NCBI GenBank assembly: GCA_021151665.1
Contig: JAGKWW010000010.1
Span: forward strand, 1-64,000
Reading direction: 5' to 3'
From: Flavobacteriaceae bacterium
Lineage (GTDB): Bacteria > Bacteroidota > Bacteroidia > Flavobacteriales > Flavobacteriaceae
DNA: 64,000 nt
The position numbers and the translations under genes are program-made. Below the pieces are notes generated by a model. That model ran no database searches, was not told where the DNA came from, and saw nothing but the letters and a program-made list of their open reading frames with translations. Positions 49,002-58,020 of the stretch are shown piece by piece; within the stretch, counting starts at the first letter, position 1, and each line of letters opens with the position of its first letter.

Positions 49002-50057
49002 ATGCCGGCCAAAAAACACCTCCTTGTCATACGCCTTTCGGCCATGGGCGATGTTGCCATGACCGTACCTGTACTGCGCGCCCTTTTAGACCAGAATCCG
49101 CTGGTGAAGGTAACAATGGTGTCGCGGCCGCAATTCAAGCCTTTTTTTGACGGTATTCCCAACCTAACCTTTTTTGGGGCAGATACGCAAAAGCGATACA
49201 AAGGTATCCGCGGTATCTGGAAACTTTATAAAGAGCTGAAGGCGCTTCACCTGTATGGCGTGGCCGACCTTCATAACGTGCTGCGGTCTATCGCCCTGAC
49301 CCGGCTCTTTAAATTTAACGGCAAAAAAACAGCTACGCTGGATAAGGCCCGTGCTGCAAAGAAAATATTGGTCAGCGGAAAAGATAAAGTCCTCCAGCCA
49401 CTGCGCCCGGTTACCGAAATGTATGCCGATGTGTTCCGCGGGCTGGGCTTCCCGGTAAACCTCTCTTCGCCTGTTTTCCCTGAAAAGCCTGTTATTACCG
49501 AAGATATTGTCGAGTTGATGGGAGGCAGAAAAAGCGGTACGTGGATAGGCATTGCGCCGTTTGCCAAACACCAGGGTAAAGTATATCCCGGCGACCTTAT
49601 GAAAAAAGTGATCGACGAATTGGCGATGCGCGAAAACACCCGTATCGTTTTGTTCGGTGCAGGTAAAGAGGAGACGTCAAAACTAAAACGATATGCGAAG
49701 GGGCATGCCAATGTCGCCCTGGCGGCGGGTAATCTGAGCCTTAAACAAGAACTGAGGCTTATAGCGCACCTTGATGTCATGATAAGCATGGATAGCGGAA
49801 ACGGCCACATGGCGGCAATGCTTGGTGTGCCGGCAGTTACGCTTTGGGGCGCCACGCATCCTTATGCAGGCTTTGCACCCTTTAACCAGCCTGAGGCCAA
49901 TGCGCTAACCGCCAACCGCGATAAATATCCATTGCTGCCTACATCCATTTACGGCAACAAAAAAGTAAAAGGCTATGAAGATGCAATGCGAACAATTAAA
50001 CCGGAGATGGTCGTTCAGAAAACAGAACAAATACTAAATAAAAATGCCGGCACATAA
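49002..50057 (+). CDS. GT9 glycosyltransferase (ADP-heptose:LPS heptosyltransferase-like)
   Basis: A 351-residue GT-B enzyme of family GT9, which adds heptose or related sugars to the LPS inner core in the cytoplasm. The opening HLLVIRLSAMGDVAMTVPVL and the C-terminal MDSGNGHMAAMLGVPAVTLWG with GATHP are signature blocks. It follows the DUF4254 gene by 18 bases, and its stop codon sits inside the loop of a terminator. Confidence 0.92.
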   Translation: MPAKKHLLVIRLSAMGDVAMTVPVLRALLDQNPLVKVTMVSRPQFKPFFDGIPNLTFFGADTQKRYKGIRGIWKLYKELKALHLYGVADLHNVLRSIALTRLFKFNGKKTATLDKARAAKKILVSGKDKVLQPLRPVTEMYADVFRGLGFPVNLSSPVFPEKPVITEDIVELMGGRKSGTWIGIAPFAKHQGKVYPGDLMKKVIDELAMRENTRIVLFGAGKEETSKLKRYAKGHANVALAAGNLSLKQELRLIAHLDVMISMDSGNGHMAAMLGVPAVTLWGATHPYAGFAPFNQPEANALTANRDKYPLLPTSIYGNKKVKGYEDAMRTIKPEMVVQKTEQILNKNAGT

Positions 50058-50070
50058 GCCGGCGTTTTTA
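50046..50070 (+). terminator. Terminator overlapping the GT9 stop codon
   Basis: GCCGGC at 50046-50051 pairs with GCCGGC at 50058-50063, loop ACATAA, then GTTTTTATTT. The TAA stop of the GT9 gene (50055-50057) is within the loop. Confidence 0.85.
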
Positions 50071-50085
50071 TTTATCGTATCGATT

Positions 50086-51138
50086 TTAAACGTCATCATA
50101 GTCTACGTACAGTTCGGGGGTAGTAGGGTGGGCCTGGCAGGTAAGGATAAGCCCCTCTGCAATTTCGCCATCGGTAAGTATCGCATTCTTTTTCATCTCG
50201 GCCTTGCCCGATACAATCCGCGCCATGCAGCTGCTGCATATACCGCCCTGGCAGGAATAAGGCGCATCCACACCCTGCTTTAGTGCCGCATCAAGCACCG
50301 TCATCTGCTGAGACATCACGAAAGTAGTTTCCTCGTCATCAACCATTACCGTAATGCGGGTTTGCCCATCAAGGTCGGCTTCTATCTTCTTCTCGGCTAT
50401 TGGCGTAGAGAACAGCTCAAACTTGATGTTCTTTTCCGGCACGTTGTTTTCACGAAGCACATCGTTTACCGCAAGGATCATTTCTTCGGGCCCGCACAGG
50501 TAGAATTTGGAGAATTCCTTTTCCTTATGCTTGTTCTTTACCACAAAGTTTACCGCGCTGCGCTCAATACGGCCAAACAGTGCGTTATCGTCTTTAGCCT
50601 GGCTGTACACAAAATGGACAAAAAAGCGACCGACATACTCTTGCTGCAGGTCGTGAAGGAACTGGTGGAAGATGGTTTCCTGAGGGCTTTTATTTCCGTA
50701 CACAAGCACAAAACTACTCTCCGGTTCGCCCTGCAGTACCGACTGAATAATAGAAAGTACTGGAGTAATACCGCTTCCTGCCGCAAAAGCTGCGTAGTTG
50801 CGTTGGCGGTCGGGTTTCGGCTCAAAGGTGAAGTTACCTTCTGGCGTGCCTACTTCCATCATATCGCCTGCTGCAAGCTTTTCATTGGCAAACACAGAGA
50901 AGCCGCCGTTCTTCACCGCTTTGATGGCCACACGCAGGTCACCGCTACCGGGGGCACTGCATATTGAGTAGGCTTTCCGTATCTCCTGGCCCTCAAATTG
51001 TGTTTTAATATTGATGTACTGCCCTGCTTTAAAGGCATAGTCCTGTTCAAGGTGCGCGGGAACTTCAAAAGCAATAGAAACTGCCTGTGGGGTTTCGCGC
51101 CTTACTTCTTTTATTTTCAGAGAATGAAATGTTGACAT
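50086..51138 (-). CDS. PaaE-like ferredoxin/NAD(P)H oxidoreductase
   Basis: A 350-residue flavoprotein combining a ferredoxin-NADP reductase module (FAD part about 5-105 with RKAYSICSAP; NAD part about 110-235 with AAGSGITPVLSI) and a C-terminal plant-type 2Fe-2S domain with Cys in SCQGGICSSCMA plus a later LTCQ. PaaE supplies electrons to the phenylacetyl-CoA epoxidase; other members serve different oxygenases. No paaABCD is nearby, so its partner is unknown. The start at 51138 (MSTFHSLKIKEVRRE) is preferred over one 21 bases upstream. Confidence 0.85.
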   Translation of the reverse strand: MSTFHSLKIKEVRRETPQAVSIAFEVPAHLEQDYAFKAGQYINIKTQFEGQEIRKAYSICSAPGSGDLRVAIKAVKNGGFSVFANEKLAAGDMMEVGTPEGNFTFEPKPDRQRNYAAFAAGSGITPVLSIIQSVLQGEPESSFVLVYGNKSPQETIFHQFLHDLQQEYVGRFFVHFVYSQAKDDNALFGRIERSAVNFVVKNKHKEKEFSKFYLCGPEEMILAVNDVLRENNVPEKNIKFELFSTPIAEKKIEADLDGQTRITVMVDDEETTFVMSQQMTVLDAALKQGVDAPYSCQGGICSSCMARIVSGKAEMKKNAILTDGEIAEGLILTCQAHPTTPELYVDYDDV

Positions 51139-51220
51139 AGTATATATTTCGAATAGCAAAATTACGTATTTCCGTAAAGGCTTACGAAAGGTTTGGGCAC
51201 AAATTAATGCCTAAGAGTTT

Positions 51221-51243
51221 TATACATAAGTAAATTATGTATA
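51221..51243. promoter_or_regulatory. Perfect inverted repeat, likely PadR operator
   Basis: TATACATAA (51221-51229) and TTATGTATA (51235-51243) form a perfect 9-bp inverted repeat with a GTAAA spacer. It overlaps the -7 element TATATTTG (51240-51247) and lies just before the PadR start. The arrangement fits autorepression by a PadR dimer, whose operators typically contain ATGT/ACAT half-sites. Confidence 0.7.
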
Positions 51244-51247
51244 TTTG
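51240..51247 (+). promoter_or_regulatory. -7 promoter element for the PadR operon
   Basis: TATATTTG is an exact TAnnTTTG match. The start codon at 51252 follows only 4 bases later, so transcription would begin at or very near the start codon. That would make the mRNA leaderless or nearly so. Confidence 0.5.
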
Positions 51248-51251
51248 TACT

Positions 51252-51599
51252 ATGAAAAATTCGCAGTTATACAAAGGCAGCCTCACAACGATTATCATGA
51301 AACTCCTGGAAGAGCAGGGGCGCATGTATGGCTATGAGATTACGCAAAAAGTGAAGCAAACCACTCAGGGTGAACTCAATATTACAGAGGGAGCATTATA
51401 TCCGGCTCTGCACAAGCTTGAAGCAGACGGCTTGCTGGAAGTAGAGGTAGAGCGCGTTGATAATCGCTTGCGCAAATACTATCGGCTTACCGAGAACGGC
51501 CAGAGGGAAACTGTGAACCGCCTGAGCGAACTCGAAGATTTCATCAGGAACATGCAGGCGCTTATGAATCCGAAGATTAATCCTGAACCACAACTATAA
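51252..51599 (+). CDS. PadR-family transcriptional repressor
   Basis: A 115-residue winged-helix regulator. It opens MKNSQLYKGSLTTIIMKLL, with RMYGYEITQKVKQTT in the recognition region, EGALYPALHKLEADGLLE and RKYYRLTENG in the wing, all typical of PadR. An alternative ATG at 51237 falls inside the operator and is unlikely. It is 3 bases before two HAAS-type genes and shares their operon with an ABC exporter, so it probably controls that exporter. Confidence 0.92.
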   Translation: MKNSQLYKGSLTTIIMKLLEEQGRMYGYEITQKVKQTTQGELNITEGALYPALHKLEADGLLEVEVERVDNRLRKYYRLTENGQRETVNRLSELEDFIRNMQALMNPKINPEPQL

Positions 51600-51602
51600 G
51601 CT

Positions 51603-52214
51603 ATGAAGCTGACAGATAAGGAAATACGTTTTATAGATACCTACCTGAACAACTCGGGTATTGTATATGAAGACATCCGCTTTGAGATGACCGACCATGT
51701 GGCCACGGCAATGGAAGCAATGGAGGGAGATTTTTATGAGAATTTCCGCGAATATATGATAGTCAACAAATCTTCAATCCTTGAGGCAGATAAGCACTTT
51801 AAAAAGACCGCGCTGCAACGTGCACTCCGGTCGCTGGTTGGTAATATGCTCAAACCCCTGCCGCTGTTATTAGGGGTTGGTACCGGTTTGGCCGCTTACC
51901 TGTTTGCTGGTGCGGTCGGGAATGACCAGGCAGGTGTGGCACTGGATGTGGCCTACATTAGCCTTTCCCTATTGTTTGCAGTACTTTATTTATGGCGATA
52001 TTTTGCCGATAAGTTCAAATACTCAGTTGCCGATAAACTCTGCGGTATGGTGGTAGGTGGCCTGTATTGGGTTTCCTTTTTATTCCGGCCTTACCATTTC
52101 GGCGGAAGTGAAACGGTATTCGCAGTGTTTGCCGCGCTTTTCCTGTACACAGCGGTAATGGCAGCCGTTACCTTCAGGCAATTAATTACCATATATCGGC
52201 TAAAACTGAACTGA
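51603..52214 (+). CDS. HAAS-like membrane protein, copy 1
   Basis: A 203-residue protein: a cytoplasmic N-terminal helical domain (about 1-75; YEDIRFEMTDHVATAMEAME) resembling the HAAS signalling domain that accompanies PadR regulators, then four hydrophobic helices (about 80-200). It lies 3 bases after padR and 1 base before a paralogous gene. In other bacteria HAAS-PadR pairs regulate adjacent membrane functions. The shared D-x2-x-E(L/M)-x-DH-x-A pattern with the next protein supports a gene duplication. Confidence 0.7.
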   Translation: MKLTDKEIRFIDTYLNNSGIVYEDIRFEMTDHVATAMEAMEGDFYENFREYMIVNKSSILEADKHFKKTALQRALRSLVGNMLKPLPLLLGVGTGLAAYLFAGAVGNDQAGVALDVAYISLSLLFAVLYLWRYFADKFKYSVADKLCGMVVGGLYWVSFLFRPYHFGGSETVFAVFAALFLYTAVMAAVTFRQLITIYRLKLN

Positions 52215-52215
52215 T

Positions 52216-52899
52216 ATGCAAAAGAAAATTTCCCCAATAGAATATGAGTCGCTGATGAGTTTTACGCGTCAGCACTTTGTAGAGTATTACGACCTTCAGT
52301 CTGAACTGGCAGACCACCTTGCCAACGGTATAGAACAGCAGTGGGCGCATAATCCTCAAATTGATTTTACTAATGCCCTCCAGGCGGAGTTTAAGAAGTT
52401 TGGCATCTTCGGTTTCAGCGATGTTGTAGAGCAGCGTTCTAAAGCCTTATCAAAAAGATATTACCGGTTGCTGTGGTCTTACTTTAAGCAATTTTTCGGG
52501 CTGCCTTTGATTATAGGCAGCGTTGCTGCCGTTGCTGGCATAAGGGTTTTACTCGCTTTGAACGAGTGGGTTTTTCCGGTACTATTGTTTATGGTGATAG
52601 CGGTAAGTATCGTACGGGTAACCCGCATTCGCAAAAAATACAATGCGAAAGTGAAAGCGGGAGGCCGCAAATGGCTTTTGGAAGATATCATCTATGGATG
52701 TGGTGGCGTAGGCGTGTTGATGAATGTACCGTTGCAATTGTACATCAACATAAAGACCGTTCCGTCCGGTACAATGCTTTGGGTGCTTTCCTTTGTGATT
52801 GTATTGATAAGTATCTACGACTATATAGTTTTGTGGAAAATTCCTTCGCAGGCCGAAGAGCACCTTCAACGAACCTATCCTGAATATAAATTGGTATAA
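52216..52899 (+). CDS. HAAS-like membrane protein, copy 2
   Basis: A 227-residue paralogue of the preceding protein. The N-terminal helical domain (about 1-75) has YYDLQSELADHLANGIEQQW in the place of the HAAS-like block, followed by helices at about 90-130 and 165-210. Sequence identity beyond the N-terminal motif is low. It is the third gene of the operon. Confidence 0.7.
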   Translation: MQKKISPIEYESLMSFTRQHFVEYYDLQSELADHLANGIEQQWAHNPQIDFTNALQAEFKKFGIFGFSDVVEQRSKALSKRYYRLLWSYFKQFFGLPLIIGSVAAVAGIRVLLALNEWVFPVLLFMVIAVSIVRVTRIRKKYNAKVKAGGRKWLLEDIIYGCGGVGVLMNVPLQLYINIKTVPSGTMLWVLSFVIVLISIYDYIVLWKIPSQAEEHLQRTYPEYKLV

Positions 52900-52967
52900 A
52901 AATCTTTGAAGGTTCGGTAACATTATACGTTATTCGCTACTAATACCTTAAACCAAACCAACCGAAA

Positions 52968-54458
52968 ATGTTTGCAAAATTCCTGATGCTCGAATGGAAA
53001 TCGTTTATCCGTTCGGCCAGCCTCGGCAAGAGCATCGCCTTAAAGATCTTCATGGCTTTTATAGCGGTGTACTTCCTGCTCATGTTCTTAATAACAGGGC
53101 TTTTTCTTCACGACACTATCAGTCAGTTTTTCCTGGGACAGAACGCAATGGCGGTTGTAAACCGTTTCGTCATCGTCTGGCTCGGTGCCGACCTTATGAT
53201 GCGCTTCTTCATCCAAAGCCTGCCCGTGATGAACATCAAGCCGCTCATGCTGCTGCCGATTGCCAGGAAAACACAGGTGCACTTTGTCCTGCTGAAAAGC
53301 CTTTTCTCATTTTTCAACCTGTTGCCGCTGCTTGTAATTATCCCATTTGGGCTCGATGCCATTTCGCACGGTACAGTATCACCCGCGTCCGGGGCAGCCT
53401 GGATCGGAATGATGGTGCTGCTGACTGTCACCGTAAACTACACCAACTTTATTATCAAAAAGAAGTTTGCCGAAAAGATAAAGGCATTCCTTCCGTTCCT
53501 TGCAATAGCTATTATACTTGCTGCGCTGGAATATTTCGAAATCTTTAAAATTACCATCGCCGCGGGTAAAGCAATAGACTTTATCATAGCCACGCCGGCG
53601 CTGGCTGTAGTTATAGTTGCATTGCCAATTGGGATGTACTTTTGGAACCTAACCTACCTGGCGGGCAACTTTTATCTGGATGCCTCCCTGGGGCAAAAAG
53701 CCACTAATACAGATACCAAAGATTTTGGGTGGACAAAGCGTTTTGGCGATATCGCACCTTTCCTGCAGCTGGACCTTAAGCTCATCTTCCGCAATAAGAG
53801 GCCGAGGGCTACGCTTATGCTCAGCTTTTTCTTCCTGTTTTATGGACTTATATTTCTCAACGGCGGTAGCGAACGCCATAGTTCGGGAGAGTTCTCCCAT
53901 GTTTTCCTGGGAATCTTTATTACCGGAATATTCATGATCAATTTCGGTCAGTTTATCCCGGCGTGGGACAGCGGCTATTATTCGCTCATCATGGCGCAGA
54001 ATATACGCGTAAGAAACTACTTCGCCTCAAAAGCGGGACTGCTTACCTTTTCGGTTGTGGTCCTTACTATCCTTGCTACGCCCTATGCCTACTTCGGGTT
54101 AAAGGTTTTAGCCACCATACTGGCCTGTGGGTTATATAATATAGGTGTCAATATTCCGCTGATACTTTTTGCCGGATCCTTTAACCGTAAAAAGATAAGC
54201 CTCGAAAAAAGCCCGTTCATGAATTACCAGGGCACCGGAGCCACACAATGGATCATCGGTATCCCGCTGCTCCTCGTCCCTATGGGAATATGGATCGCGG
54301 TAAAAGTATTCGGTGGCTATTATGCCGCTTCGGGTGCGCTTGCCGCCTTCGGAGTTATAGGTATTGCGCTACGCACGCTGCTTATGGAGAAAATAGCGCA
54401 AGCCTACGGCAAAAATAAGTACGCCGCCATCAGCGGATTTAAAGAAGACGAAAACTAA
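52968..54458 (+). CDS. DUF5687-family ABC exporter permease
   Basis: A 496-residue polytopic protein with about 11 helices, of the DUF5687 family in Bacteroidota. It lies 19 bases before an ABC ATPase gene, so it is the likely membrane subunit of that exporter. The opening FAKFLMLEWKSFIRSASLGKS and mid-protein DLKLIFRNKRPRATLMLSFFF are two coupling-helix-like segments, as in type-2 ABC transporters. Its substrate is unknown. Confidence 0.83.
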   Translation: MFAKFLMLEWKSFIRSASLGKSIALKIFMAFIAVYFLLMFLITGLFLHDTISQFFLGQNAMAVVNRFVIVWLGADLMMRFFIQSLPVMNIKPLMLLPIARKTQVHFVLLKSLFSFFNLLPLLVIIPFGLDAISHGTVSPASGAAWIGMMVLLTVTVNYTNFIIKKKFAEKIKAFLPFLAIAIILAALEYFEIFKITIAAGKAIDFIIATPALAVVIVALPIGMYFWNLTYLAGNFYLDASLGQKATNTDTKDFGWTKRFGDIAPFLQLDLKLIFRNKRPRATLMLSFFFLFYGLIFLNGGSERHSSGEFSHVFLGIFITGIFMINFGQFIPAWDSGYYSLIMAQNIRVRNYFASKAGLLTFSVVVLTILATPYAYFGLKVLATILACGLYNIGVNIPLILFAGSFNRKKISLEKSPFMNYQGTGATQWIIGIPLLLVPMGIWIAVKVFGGYYAASGALAAFGVIGIALRTLLMEKIAQAYGKNKYAAISGFKEDEN

Positions 54459-54477
54459 CTGACAAAATACAACGAAC

Positions 54478-55173
54478 ATGATACAGGTAAGAGACCTTAG
54501 AAAAGCATACAACGGCACCACAGTGCTCCATATACCTAATCTTGATATTGCCGAAGGCGAGAGCTTTGGCCTGGTAGGCAACAATGGCGCAGGAAAGACT
54601 ACCTTCTTCAGCCTGCTGCTCGACCTGATACAGCCCTCATCCGGCCATATTACTTCTAGTAACATTCGCGTAGACCAGAGCGAGAACTGGAAACCCTTTA
54701 CTTCAGCGTTTCTTGACGAAAGTTTCCTGATAGGCTACCTTACCCCCGATGAGTACTTCTATTTCATTGGCGACCTCCGCGGGCAGAACCGTGCCGACAT
54801 CGACGCACTCCTTAATAAGTATGCCGACTTTTTTGACGGTGAAATTCTGGGGCGCAAAAAGTACCTGCGCGACCTTTCAAAAGGCAACCAGAAAAAGGTG
54901 GGCATCATTGCAGCGCTCATTGGCAACCCTAAGGTAGTTATACTCGATGAGCCGTTTGCCAACCTGGACCCAACGACACAAATACGCCTGAAAAAGATCA
55001 TCCGCGAACTGGCCGATACAAGGCGTGTTACCATCCTCGTATCAAGCCACGACCTGGCACATACTACCGAAGTAAGCGACCGCATTGTGGCGCTGCAGCG
55101 GGGCCAGGTGGTTAAGGATATACGCACCTCGGCCGAGACACTCCGGGAGCTCGAAGAGTTTTTTGCAGTATAG
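54478..55173 (+). CDS. ABC transporter ATP-binding protein
   Basis: A 231-residue nucleotide-binding domain that powers the DUF5687 permease. Walker A is GNNGAGKTT (34-42), the signature is DLSKGNQKKVG, Walker B is VVILDEPFANLDP, and the switch His is in SSHDLAHTTE. The protein resembles the short ATPases of type-2 exporters. A terminator follows. Together with the PadR and HAAS genes it forms one regulated unit. Confidence 0.95.
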   Translation: MIQVRDLRKAYNGTTVLHIPNLDIAEGESFGLVGNNGAGKTTFFSLLLDLIQPSSGHITSSNIRVDQSENWKPFTSAFLDESFLIGYLTPDEYFYFIGDLRGQNRADIDALLNKYADFFDGEILGRKKYLRDLSKGNQKKVGIIAALIGNPKVVILDEPFANLDPTTQIRLKKIIRELADTRRVTILVSSHDLAHTTEVSDRIVALQRGQVVKDIRTSAETLRELEEFFAV

Positions 55174-55176
55174 CAC

Positions 55177-55204
55177 ATCCGGGGGCATCACCCCGGATTT
55201 TTTA
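55177..55204 (+). terminator. Intrinsic terminator after the ABC operon
   Basis: ATCCGGGG (55177-55184) pairs with CCCCGGAT (55191-55198), loop GCATCA, then a T run. Confidence 0.88.
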
Positions 55205-55299
55205 TTAAAAACGCAGGGCGGTAACAAAAAGAACCGTATTTTTACCCCTCACTATACTAAAACGAGATTTTGGAAGTTAAGGATAGAAACTCTTATACC

Positions 55300-58014
55300 T
55301 TGAAAACCAGTACGTATAAATATATTCTTCTACTGGGGGGCCTTGGCGTGCTTGTAGCCTGCTCCACAAAAAAAAATACATTTGTAAACCGCAATTACCA
55401 CGCGCTCACTACCAAATATAATGTTTACTACAATGGCGACCTGGCTTTGCAGGCCGGCATGAAAGACCTTGAAACCAACGTAAACGATAATTTCTGGGAG
55501 ATTCTTCCGGTAGAAGCTATGCAGCCTACCGAGGAAGAAATGGGGCCTACCGATAAAAAGAACCCCAACTTTGAGCGTGCCGAAACCAAGGCCACCAAAG
55601 CGATACAAAAGCACTCCATGTACCTTGGCGGCAGCGAGAAGAATCCGCAGATGGATGAGTCGCACCTGCTATTGGGCAAGTCACGATATTATGACCACCG
55701 CTACCTTCCGGCACTTGAGGCATTCAATTATGTACTGTACAAATACCCGAACAGCGATAAGATTTACGAAGCAAAGGTGTGGAGGGAAAAAACTAACCTG
55801 CGCCTTCAGAATGAGGCCATAGCCATTAAAAACCTGAAAGAGCTTATCGAAGCTAAGAATCTCGACGAAGAAACGATGGCTGATGCCAATGCCACGTTGG
55901 CCCAGGCGTATGTGGCTATACAGTCAGTAGATAGCGCCGTCGCGCCTCTTCGTAGGGCGGCAGCGACTACAGGCATAAATGAGCTGAAGGCCCGCTATAA
56001 CTTTATCCTCGGGCAGCTGTACGAAAAACTAAACAAGCCCGACAGTGCTTCTGTTTCTTATCAGCAGGTTATCGACATGAAACGCAGAGCACCGCGCCGT
56101 TATGTGATACAGGCGCATGCCCGCCAGGCCGGGCAGTTCGACCTTGCAAAAGGCGACACGCTGGCATTCATGGAGAAATACCGCGACCTGCTTGAAGACC
56201 GTGAGAACCGACCGTACCTGGATGTGATCAATCACCAGGTTGCGCTGTTTTATGATAAATCAGGCAACGATAAGGAAGCGCTGAAATATTACAATGCCTC
56301 GCTTCGCAAGCAGGGTAAGGACCGTTACCTTGTGGCAAGCAACCACCGCAATATTGCGGAGATCTATTTTGAGGAAGCCAAATATGCCATGGCGGGCAAG
56401 TACTATGACAGTACCATGACCTTTATGAATAACCGTACACGCGAGTACAGGTCGATAAAGAAGAAGCGCGACAACCTGGCTGAGGTAATAAAATACGAAG
56501 GTATAGCTACGACTAACGACAGTATCCTTAAGATACTTGCTATGGCACCTGCAGAAAGGAAAGCATTTTTTGAAGCATATATCGAGACCCTGAAAAAACA
56601 GGAGGAACAGATGGCGGCAAAAGCAGCGGCATCGCCCATGGGCGGCGCAGACCCTTCTTCTCCAAATGGTGGGAGTGGTGCAGCAGCTAATGGAAACAAA
56701 GCACAGGTGAAGAACCAGGTAAAAGCCGGCTCCGACCTGGTGGGAGGCACTGATGGAACAGGAGGCAGGGAACGGGCGATAACACAAAACCCCGGTGCGA
56801 CAAGGCCTTCAGCAACTGCTGCTAACGGCGGCTTTGCCGGTAACAATGTTGGCGCAGGCGGAAAGTTTTATTTTTATAATGCCACCACTATTGGTTTCGG
56901 CAGGCTTGAGTTTAAAAAACGTTGGGGAGACAGGCCTTTGGTTGACAACTGGCGTTGGGCCACCGAGCTTGATAAGGGCAGGCCGGCAGGTAATGACGAC
57001 ATCAATGGTGATGACGGGGCCGTTGCAGGAACTGATGGCAAACAGGGAGAGGCTGGCCGCGATGCAAGGTACATGCCTGATTTCTATCTGTCGCAGCTGC
57101 CTACATCGCAAACAGCGGTAGACAGCCTTGTGAAAGACCGGAATTTTGCCTACTATCAGTTGGGCCTTATATATAAGGAGAAGTTTAAAGAATACAGGCG
57201 TGCTGCCGATAAGCTGGAAAAGCTTTTGGCCAACAAGCCCGAAGAGCGTTTGGTGCTTCCGGCAAAATATAACCTGTACAAAATATACCAGATTATAGAT
57301 CCGGCGAAAGCTGAGATTTATAAACAGCAGGTGCTTACGGAATATCCCGACAGCCGTTATGCTGAGATCATCCGCAACCCTGGCTCTGATGCCTCGGGCG
57401 AAGGCACACCGAACGCGGCTTACGCTACAGTGTTCAAAAAAATGGAAGCGGGCCAGCTTCGCGAGGCCTATGCCGACACCGAAACGTACATTGACCGTTA
57501 CACCGGCGAGGAAATACTTCCGAAGTTTGAATTGATGCGCGCGCGCCTTGCCGGAAGGCTGTTGGGCGTGGAGGAATACAAAAAGGCATTGAATTATGTA
57601 GCGCTTACTTATCCGGACTCGCAGGAAGGCAAGCAGGCGGAGACGATGCTGAAAACCGACATCCCGGCTTTAGAGGCATTAGCGTTTGGCAAGCCGGCCC
57701 TGAGCTGGAAAATTGTTTTCAGGTTTGAGAATGCCAACGATCCCCGCATCAAGCCGCTTACGGATAAAATCAATAAGTTCATTAAAGATGGCGTTGATAA
57801 CAGTCTCACCGTTTCAAATGATATTTACACGTTAACGGAAAACCTATTGGTTATTCATGGTTTCCACAGTAAGCTGGCTGCCGAAGATGCGGTAAGTATA
57901 CTAAAAGATTATAAGACCTATAAAGTTGCTGAAACACCTTACGTCGTTTCGAGCGAAGACTACAAGGTGGTACAGGTGAAAAAGAATTTTGCCGCACTGC
58001 CAGCTATAAAGTAA
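55300..58014 (+). CDS. sprE: Gliding motility/type IX secretion lipoprotein SprE (PorW)
   Basis: A roughly 904-residue outer-membrane-associated lipoprotein with a TPR-rich body, needed in Flavobacterium and Porphyromonas for gliding and type IX secretion. The start is TTG at 55300, giving MKTSTYKYILLLGG with lipobox LGVLVAC; a longer TTG start at 55270 is also possible. SprE features are CSTKKNTFVNRNYHALTTKY after the Cys, YNVYYNG, and many helical TPR repeats (about 120-420, 620-790). A Gly/Ala-rich linker with repeats of GGA and NGG lies at about 460-570, and a C-terminal domain follows. Confidence 0.88.
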   Translation: MKTSTYKYILLLGGLGVLVACSTKKNTFVNRNYHALTTKYNVYYNGDLALQAGMKDLETNVNDNFWEILPVEAMQPTEEEMGPTDKKNPNFERAETKATKAIQKHSMYLGGSEKNPQMDESHLLLGKSRYYDHRYLPALEAFNYVLYKYPNSDKIYEAKVWREKTNLRLQNEAIAIKNLKELIEAKNLDEETMADANATLAQAYVAIQSVDSAVAPLRRAAATTGINELKARYNFILGQLYEKLNKPDSASVSYQQVIDMKRRAPRRYVIQAHARQAGQFDLAKGDTLAFMEKYRDLLEDRENRPYLDVINHQVALFYDKSGNDKEALKYYNASLRKQGKDRYLVASNHRNIAEIYFEEAKYAMAGKYYDSTMTFMNNRTREYRSIKKKRDNLAEVIKYEGIATTNDSILKILAMAPAERKAFFEAYIETLKKQEEQMAAKAAASPMGGADPSSPNGGSGAAANGNKAQVKNQVKAGSDLVGGTDGTGGRERAITQNPGATRPSATAANGGFAGNNVGAGGKFYFYNATTIGFGRLEFKKRWGDRPLVDNWRWATELDKGRPAGNDDINGDDGAVAGTDGKQGEAGRDARYMPDFYLSQLPTSQTAVDSLVKDRNFAYYQLGLIYKEKFKEYRRAADKLEKLLANKPEERLVLPAKYNLYKIYQIIDPAKAEIYKQQVLTEYPDSRYAEIIRNPGSDASGEGTPNAAYATVFKKMEAGQLREAYADTETYIDRYTGEEILPKFELMRARLAGRLLGVEEYKKALNYVALTYPDSQEGKQAETMLKTDIPALEALAFGKPALSWKIVFRFENANDPRIKPLTDKINKFIKDGVDNSLTVSNDIYTLTENLLVIHGFHSKLAAEDAVSILKDYKTYKVAETPYVVSSEDYKVVQVKKNFAALPAIK

Positions 58015-58020
58015 ACGATT

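Noticed and set aside
52994..53548. A 184-codon frame in the DUF5687 permease gene
   Set aside because: Shifted reading of the permease with Arg/His/Cys-rich, non-protein-like composition.
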